Positions 41,179-45,958 of a DNA stretch of 45,958 nucleotides are shown here, piece after piece. Positions within the stretch are counted from its first letter, which is position 1. Every line of letters starts with the position of its first letter. The notes under the pieces were generated by a model. It did not search any database, was not told the origin of the DNA, and worked only from the letters and a program-made list of their open reading frames with translations. A program made the position numbers and the translations under genes. The stretch comes from Calditerrivibrio sp. (lineage in GTDB: Bacteria > Chrysiogenota > Deferribacteres > Deferribacterales > Calditerrivibrionaceae): the NCBI GenBank assembly GCA_026415135.1, contig JAOAHS010000024.1:1-45958 (forward strand). The letters are read 5' to 3'.

Positions 41179-43174
41179 TTGTTTTTATCCCAAAATGTTC
41201 AAAGTTTACAGTTACCTTAGAGTTTTCACCACTACCTTCAATTTTAATTATTTTCCCATCTCCAAATTTTTCATGGGAAACCCTATCATAACCGATATCG
41301 CTTTTTATCATATTATGTTTGATCTCAAAAATGAAAGGTGACGGTTTTAGTATCTGGGGTTTTCCATAAAAAAGCCTTCTATTTACATGGCTTATAAAAA
41401 GCATTTCTTTCGATCTCGTAATACCTACATAACACAGTCTTCTCTCCTCTTCCATTTCCAAATCGTTGTCTATTGCCTTATATAGAGGGAAAACACCTTC
41501 TTCTAACCCAGTGAGGAAAACTGTATGAAACTCCAATCCCTTAGCAGAATGAATCGTCATCAATTTAATAAAACCTGTAGCATCCTCATCATTACTTGTA
41601 TACAAAGTGGCATCCGAAAGAAAATCTTTTAGTGTAAGTTCCCCATCTTCCTCTTTTTGCACAGCAGCATTTATAAGTTCATTTATATTGTCCATCCTTC
41701 TTTCAACTTCGTACATATCTTCATACTGAGATAAAAAATTTTCATACTCTATTTTGTCCACAATATTTTTGATCATCTCAGAAACTTTTAAATGTTCAAA
41801 TCCGTCAAACAGAACGATAAACTCATCAAAACTTTTTTTAACCCTGTCTGTAAATGTATTATAAAGCTCTTTTATAGATGTCAAAATATCTACACCATTT
41901 TCTAAGGTGAAAGCAGATACCTTTTCAATGGTTGCATCACCGATGTGTCTTGGTGGTATCTTTATAGCCCTTTTAAAAGACTGAATATCATAAGGGTTTG
42001 AGTAAAACCTTAAAAAAGCAAGTATATCCTTTATCTCTTTTCTTCCATAAAAACCTACGCTTCCTATTACTTTATAGGGTAATCTTTTATTGTTTAGCTC
42101 CACTTCAAAGTTTCTCGATTGGGCATTTGCTCTATAGAGAATAGCAATATCGTTGAGTTCTACTCCCAAGTTAACAAGCTCTTGAATTTTATTGGCAACA
42201 AAAGCAGCTTCCTCAATTTCATTCTCAAAACATTGTATTACCACATGCCCCATCTCCTTTTTATAGGATTGTAGCTCTTTAACCCTTCTATACCGATTAT
42301 TAGAAATCAGACAGTTGGCTGCATGAAGTATATTAAATCCGCTTCTGTAATTATCTACTAATTTTACAATTTTTACACTTGGGAAATACTGATCAAAGTT
42401 CAAAATATTCTTTATTTCAGCACCTCGCCAACCATAAATAGATTGATCATCATCTCCAACAGCAGTAACCCTTCCATCACTATCGGATAGATTTATGAGA
42501 AATTCCAATTGAATCCCATTCGTATCCTGAAACTCATCCACCAGTATATATTTAAAAAGTGTTTTGTAAAAGTACTTCACCTCAGGAAATCTTTTTAATA
42601 TTCTTAGGGCTAAGGAAAGCATATCATCGAAATCTATCATAGACATAGATTTCAAAACAGATTGATAGTTAGCAAATACTTCATCAAATTTGTACTCATC
42701 AAAAGATAAATTAACTTCGTTAACAAATTCCATAGTATTTTTAAAGTTACTGATCGAACTGAGATATATTTTTGGTGGGTATTTTTTAGAATCTATATTA
42801 AGATTTTTAAGAATGTCCCTTAAAATAGAAATTCTATCATCCTGATCTATTATCCCAAAATTAGGCGGTAAATCTATAAGATAACCATCCCTTCTTAACA
42901 TCTTTAAAGCTATTGAATGAAAAGTTCCTATCCAGATACCCCTACTCCTGTTTCCCGTCAAATTTGTTACCCTTTTGGACATTTCATCAGCAGCTTTGTT
43001 TGTGAATGTCATAGCCAAAATATTTTCTGGAGCAATGTTTAACTCTTTGATAATATAAGCAATCTTATGAGTAATTACTTTAGTTTTGCCTGTACCTGCA
43101 CCAGCAATAACCAACAATGGCCCATCATTATAAAGAACTGCATCTTTTTGAGACTGATTCAAATCGTCTAACAT
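41141..43174 (-). CDS. pcrA: UvrD/PcrA/Rep-type superfamily 1 DNA helicase
   Basis: An ATP-dependent 3'-5' DNA helicase for repair and replication-transcription conflict. The 677-residue protein begins LNQSQKDAV (Q motif), with Walker A VIAGAGTGKTKV, motif II VDEFQDTN, motif III VGDDDQSIYGWRGAE, motif V TIHSAKGLEFHTVFLTGLEE and motif VI RLCYVGITRSKE. The last 50 residues (SHEKFGDGKIIKIEGSGENS) match the Tudor-like RNA-polymerase-binding tail of PcrA/UvrD. Its ATG overlaps the speA stop by one base (TGATG). Confidence 0.93.
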   Translation of the reverse strand: MLDDLNQSQKDAVLYNDGPLLVIAGAGTGKTKVITHKIAYIIKELNIAPENILAMTFTNKAADEMSKRVTNLTGNRSRGIWIGTFHSIALKMLRRDGYLIDLPPNFGIIDQDDRISILRDILKNLNIDSKKYPPKIYLSSISNFKNTMEFVNEVNLSFDEYKFDEVFANYQSVLKSMSMIDFDDMLSLALRILKRFPEVKYFYKTLFKYILVDEFQDTNGIQLEFLINLSDSDGRVTAVGDDDQSIYGWRGAEIKNILNFDQYFPSVKIVKLVDNYRSGFNILHAANCLISNNRYRRVKELQSYKKEMGHVVIQCFENEIEEAAFVANKIQELVNLGVELNDIAILYRANAQSRNFEVELNNKRLPYKVIGSVGFYGRKEIKDILAFLRFYSNPYDIQSFKRAIKIPPRHIGDATIEKVSAFTLENGVDILTSIKELYNTFTDRVKKSFDEFIVLFDGFEHLKVSEMIKNIVDKIEYENFLSQYEDMYEVERRMDNINELINAAVQKEEDGELTLKDFLSDATLYTSNDEDATGFIKLMTIHSAKGLEFHTVFLTGLEEGVFPLYKAIDNDLEMEEERRLCYVGITRSKEMLFISHVNRRLFYGKPQILKPSPFIFEIKHNMIKSDIGYDRVSHEKFGDGKIIKIEGSGENSKVTVNFEHFGIKTIIAKFLKFYSSR

Positions 43175-45024
43175 CAGTTCTGTTCTTTGTAACTTACTAA
43201 TGTTTTTAGATAAGCATTCTCACTTAAATAAAGATATAGCCTGCCCAAGACATCCTTCCTTTTATCGTCACTTATATAGTCAGACTCTTCAATCAATTGT
43301 TTAAGCCTTCTTTCTATGTCCTTAATATCATAGTCAAGATCGTCAAGTATATCTAAAATATTCTGAGCCTCCAAAAGATTGGTTACCTCGTAATTACCCT
43401 CATCATCGAATACAACAGAAAACTCAGTGGGGTGCGTAAAAAGATTGTGTTGCATACCCAATATCTCCTGATAAGCACCAACAAGAAAGAAAGCCAAAAA
43501 ATACTCCTCTTTGTTTACATCCACATCATGTAAAAATAATGGTTTGCGTATATCAAATGCTATCTCTCCATCACTATCACAAGTTATATCCCACAAACTA
43601 GCAGACCTTGTCGGTTTTTCATTTAGTCTATCAAGGGGTGCAACAGGAAAAGTCTGACCCAATCCCCAATAGTCCGGTAAACTTTGAAAAAATGAGCAGT
43701 TTAATAAATATTTTTCCTGTATCATATTTTGGATAGTGAGTATCTCATCATATTTTTTATTTTTTAGTAAATCTACAGCTTTCTTGATAATAAGATGAAC
43801 CAATATCTCCGTATTACTTCTATCCAATAAATCGATGTAACCTAAATCAAAAAGTGTAAGCAACGATTCCATATGATCCAAACTGTCGTGCAGATACTCT
43901 ATCGCATTTTTTTCATTCATAAGATTGTAAAGCTCATAAAGCTCATCAATCAAAGGCGGATTTTTTGGCTTCAGCTGAAGTTCTCGTTGGTCATATTCCT
44001 GCGAAAAAAGCTCCAAAACCGGAGCAACCAATACCGCATGCTTTGCAGCCACAAACCTACCAGCTTCAATAAAAATATCTGGATCTGGGACATGCTTGTT
44101 ATGGGCAATGGTTTTTAATAGGAAAACTACGTCACTAGCATATTCTTCTAATGTATAGTGTCTATGGGCCAATCCTTCGTGTTGAGCATACTCCACGGCA
44201 AGGCCTCCACCAAGATCGATAGCTTTTAGATTGTGGGCTCCCATCTTGTATAGCTCTGCATGAATATTACCAGCTTCCCTCAAAGCTTTCTTTAAAGGTG
44301 AAATCTCACTGATTTGTGATCCAATATGGAAATGTATCATTGTAAAATATTCCAGCATATTACCATTTTTCAGCATGTTCATAGCTTCCAACAACTCTGT
44401 GGATGTAAGCCCAAACTTAGAATTTATACCACCACTTTTTGCCCAGATTCCTATACCAGAACTATGAAGTCTTATTCTAAGGCCTATTTTTGGATAGGGT
44501 TTGCCCATCTCTTTTGCTACAGTTAAAATGGTCTCAAGTTCGTTTAATCCTTCAATTGTAATGGTTATATCGTGCCCCATCTTTGCTGCGATAAACCCAA
44601 GTGAGATCATCTCTTTGTCCTTAAAACCGTTTACCATAATGGGACAACCACTGTTATTATAAGCCATAGCGATTATCAACTCCGGTTTACTACCAGCTTC
44701 CAAACCATAAGGCATACCTTTTGTCATCTCCATTAGGGGAATCACAAAATTTGGAAACTGATTGACCTTTAGAGGAAAAAGGGCATTAAAAGAACCTTGA
44801 TAACCATACTCCTTCATAGACTTTTTAAATGTTTTAAAAAGCATATCTATCTGCTCTTTCACAAGATGTGGGAACCTAATTAGTAAAGGTCCTTTATAAC
44901 CTTCATCCCTTATCTCCTTTACAATATCTATGATAGCCGGTTTTTTCCCATAATTAACCACAATCTTACCTTTTTCTATCTTAAAGTCCTCATCAGACCA
45001 GATTTTTATACCATAATCCATCAT
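43174..45024 (-). CDS. speA: Biosynthetic arginine decarboxylase
   Basis: SpeA converts arginine to agmatine for polyamine synthesis. The 616-residue protein is a PLP alanine-racemase-fold decarboxylase: K86 in LFPLKVNQF is the PLP lysine, and IHFHIGSQI, IDLGGGLAVEY and IFIEAGRFV are the binding segments; the C-terminal WDITCDSDG carries the conserved cysteine. A GGGGG-TAG precedes the ATG. On the minus strand a TATAAT lies at 45061-45056, some 32 bases before the start, but with no good -35. The gene diverges from the aro leader. Confidence 0.94.
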   Translation of the reverse strand: MMDYGIKIWSDEDFKIEKGKIVVNYGKKPAIIDIVKEIRDEGYKGPLLIRFPHLVKEQIDMLFKTFKKSMKEYGYQGSFNALFPLKVNQFPNFVIPLMEMTKGMPYGLEAGSKPELIIAMAYNNSGCPIMVNGFKDKEMISLGFIAAKMGHDITITIEGLNELETILTVAKEMGKPYPKIGLRIRLHSSGIGIWAKSGGINSKFGLTSTELLEAMNMLKNGNMLEYFTMIHFHIGSQISEISPLKKALREAGNIHAELYKMGAHNLKAIDLGGGLAVEYAQHEGLAHRHYTLEEYASDVVFLLKTIAHNKHVPDPDIFIEAGRFVAAKHAVLVAPVLELFSQEYDQRELQLKPKNPPLIDELYELYNLMNEKNAIEYLHDSLDHMESLLTLFDLGYIDLLDRSNTEILVHLIIKKAVDLLKNKKYDEILTIQNMIQEKYLLNCSFFQSLPDYWGLGQTFPVAPLDRLNEKPTRSASLWDITCDSDGEIAFDIRKPLFLHDVDVNKEEYFLAFFLVGAYQEILGMQHNLFTHPTEFSVVFDDEGNYEVTNLLEAQNILDILDDLDYDIKDIERRLKQLIEESDYISDDKRKDVLGRLYLYLSENAYLKTLVSYKEQN

Positions 45025-45104
45025 GAGCTACCCCCTATTTTACTTCCACGAAAATATTATATAAAAAATTCAAAAAGTCTATCGTTTTTTAAACAACATA
45101 GATA

Positions 45105-45133
45105 TTGACTTTAGTGACAAAACTGTATATAAG
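45105..45133 (+). promoter_or_regulatory. Promoter of the aro leader and DAHP synthase gene
   Basis: TTGACT (45105-45110) and TATAAG (45128-45133) are 17 bases apart. The predicted start, around 45140, coincides with the ATG of the leader peptide. The rest of the 115-base gap towards speA is AT-rich and holds nothing else that I can recognise. Confidence 0.65.
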
Positions 45134-45139
45134 TAGCCT

Positions 45140-45262
45140 ATGAATTGGAATATAGCCCATAAAACAAAAATCTGTAAAATTAATCCCTGTTACTCAGATA
45201 TCTATTCTTACTTTTTCTTCTTCTTTTACTTTTTCTTTTTTGGAGGATACCGCTTGAGGTGA
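45140..45262 (+). CDS. Phe/Tyr-rich leader peptide (40 aa) controlling the DAHP synthase gene
   Basis: An ORF from ATG 45140 to TGA 45260-45262. After a neutral start (MNWNIAHKTKICKINPCY) come SDIYSY, then five Phe, Tyr, four Phe, then GGYRLR. In all, 9 of 40 codons are Phe and 5 Tyr, with both TTT and TTC used. This is the hallmark of a leader peptide that senses charged tRNA-Phe and tRNA-Tyr. An in-frame TAG at 45134-45136 rules out an upstream start, no Shine-Dalgarno sequence precedes the ATG, and the promoter predicts a leaderless transcript. Regions that overlap its last codons can pair with the downstream terminator. Confidence 0.82.
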   Translation: MNWNIAHKTKICKINPCYSDIYSYFFFFFYFFFFGGYRLR

Positions 45263-45298
45263 TACCTGTTTACATTGGAAAACAGGAGCCGCAGGCGG
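45250..45298 (+). promoter_or_regulatory. Antiterminator pairing of the aro attenuator
   Basis: CCGCTTG (45250-45256), inside the last codons of the leader peptide, can pair over its full 7 bases (one G-U) with CAGGCGG (45292-45298). That second segment includes part of the left arm of the terminator, so the two structures exclude each other. A ribosome at the leader stop would cover the first segment; one stalled early in the Phe run would leave it free. Between them CCTGTTT/AAACAGG (45265-45271 with 45280-45286) can form a third hairpin. Confidence 0.6.
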
Positions 45299-45326
45299 GA
45301 GATCCCCACTTGCGGCTCTTTTTTTT
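45286..45326 (+). terminator. Attenuator terminator upstream of the DAHP synthase gene
   Basis: GAGCCGCA (45286-45293) pairs perfectly with TGCGGCTC (45311-45318). The stem continues through G-U and G-C pairs and an inner GGG/CCC closed by AGAT, and eight T follow (45319-45326). It lies 24 bases after the leader stop and 30 bases before the DAHP synthase ATG, so it can only act on this gene's own transcript. Confidence 0.9.
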
Positions 45327-45356
45327 ATATCTATAAACTTATAGGAGGTATTATAT

Positions 45357-45958
45357 ATGATTGTTGTAATGCAAATTGGTTCAAAAGAAAATGAGTTAAA
45401 TGAAGTTTGCAAAAAAGCAGAGTCTTTAGGTTTTACCCCACATATTATTTATGGAAAAGAGCGCAACGTAGTGGGACTGGTGGGCCTTGGAGATAGAGAA
45501 AACGTTAGAATAATTGAAGATTTACCTGGTGTAGATAGAGTTGTCCCCATTACAAAACCATACAAATTATCAAGCAGAGAAGTTAAAAAAGAGTCCAGTA
45601 TCGTTGAAGTAGGTGATGTAAAATTCGGAGGCGAAGAGATCGTTGTAATAGCAGGACCATGTTCTGTAGAATCTGAAGAACAAATAGTAAAAACTGCTGA
45701 ATATGTAAAAGCCGCCGGTGCAAAAATGCTTAGAGGAGGTGCATTCAAACCAAGAACCTCTCCCTATGCTTTTCAAGGCTTAGGTGAAGAAGGTCTAAAA
45801 CTTTTAGCCAAAGCAAGAGATATTACGGGATTACCAGTGGTCACAGAAGTAGTAAATCCAAAAGATGTAGATCTTGTTTACAAATACACTGATATGTTCC
45901 AAGTAGGAGCGAGAAATATTCAAAACTTTGCCCTTTTAACCATGTTAGGACAGACAGG
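45357..45958 (+). CDS. aroF: 3-deoxy-7-phosphoheptulonate (DAHP) synthase, N-terminal part
   Basis: DAHP synthase condenses phosphoenolpyruvate and erythrose-4-phosphate, the entry of the shikimate pathway. The ATG at 45357 has AGGAGG at 9-base spacing; 200 codons are visible before the window ends. Residues 1 to about 70 (MIVVMQIGSKENELNEV) form the ferredoxin-like regulatory domain of type I-beta enzymes, which gives feedback inhibition in the Thermotoga enzyme. The barrel follows: VIAGPCSVES, KMLRGGAFKPRTSPYAFQG and MFQVGARNIQNF. Expression should be limited by the Phe/Tyr attenuator just upstream. Confidence 0.93.
   Translation, partial: MIVVMQIGSKENELNEVCKKAESLGFTPHIIYGKERNVVGLVGLGDRENVRIIEDLPGVDRVVPITKPYKLSSREVKKESSIVEVGDVKFGGEEIVVIAGPCSVESEEQIVKTAEYVKAAGAKMLRGGAFKPRTSPYAFQGLGEEGLKLLAKARDITGLPVVTEVVNPKDVDLVYKYTDMFQVGARNIQNFALLTMLGQT

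Noticed and set aside
45140-45326. Possible 6S or other stable structural RNA between speA and aroF
   Set aside because: The conserved central bubble of 6S RNA cannot be drawn, and the Phe/Tyr-rich reading frame with terminator/antiterminator explains the segment better.
1-45958. CRISPR arrays, insertion sequences, toxin-antitoxin pairs
   Set aside because: I saw no regularly spaced repeats, transposase motifs, terminal inverted repeats or paired small toxin/antitoxin genes.

Overview
The window is AT-rich, densely packed bacterial chromosome with no mobile element, prophage or CRISPR array that I can see. The gene set is Gram-negative-like and flagellated: a lipoprotein with a lipobox, MurJ, a fliD-fliS block, PilT, the futalosine menaquinone enzyme MqnA, a three-polypeptide glutamate synthase, an RqcH/NFACT protein and biosynthetic SpeA. 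Together with the low-GC codon use this suggests a thermophilic or anaerobic member of the Deferribacterota (Calditerrivibrio/Deferribacter-like). That placement is inferred from content and style, not from a database search.

Layout. 1-1754 (-): malic enzyme with a phosphotransacetylase-like tail, cut by the window start. 1870-10404 (+): one tight run of deoC, a Xer recombinase, a DHH-CBS-tRNA nucleotidyltransferase fusion, phoH, ybeY, a DgkA-PAP2 fusion, a CorC/CNNM protein and era. 10396-11784 (-): MFS exporter. 11898-11971 (+): tRNA-Arg(CCU) with its own promoter and no encoded CCA. 11976-15481 (-): an operon led by an MntR/DtxR-type regulator and containing the MntP manganese exporter, proC, a lipase-like hydrolase and mqnA, with a palindromic candidate operator in front. 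15535-23631 (-): gltD, the amidotransferase subunit and the FMN/Fe-S subunit of glutamate synthase, followed by two translationally coupled genes (an APH-like/P-loop kinase and an RNase Z-like hydrolase). 23715-27631 (-): fliD-fliS with three small genes, behind a strong sigma-28-type promoter. 27723-29065 (+): HAD phosphatase and acyl-ACP thioesterase. 29052-35617 (-): murI with its own promoter; upstream of it rqcH-murJ-dtd-MBL hydrolase-response regulator-histidine kinase. 35677-39214 (-): a DnaQ-like exonuclease, a TPR-like protein, a stand-alone MshEN protein and pilT. 39319-41178 (+): a thioesterase, a probable small RNA, a SPOR-NlpC/P60 lipoprotein and an RNase D-like exonuclease. 41141-45024 (-): speA and a UvrD/PcrA helicase. 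45105-45958 (+): promoter, Phe/Tyr-rich leader peptide, attenuator and the start of a DAHP synthase gene.

The most striking element is at 45105-45326. A 40-codon leader ORF carries Tyr-Phe5-Tyr-Phe4 and ends in front of a textbook terminator, with an alternative antiterminator pairing. This is a complete Phe/Tyr attenuator for the first enzyme of the shikimate pathway, and its AUG sits where transcription should begin. Other points worth attention are a short terminator-closed RNA with an exposed CCUCCCC loop (39770-39830), the MntR-type regulator with a mixed Mn/Fe metal site and a perfect dyad upstream, a free-standing MshEN (predicted c-di-GMP binding) protein beside PilT, the sigma-28 promoter of fliD, and a 58-residue YjfB-like motility ORF in the fli operon.
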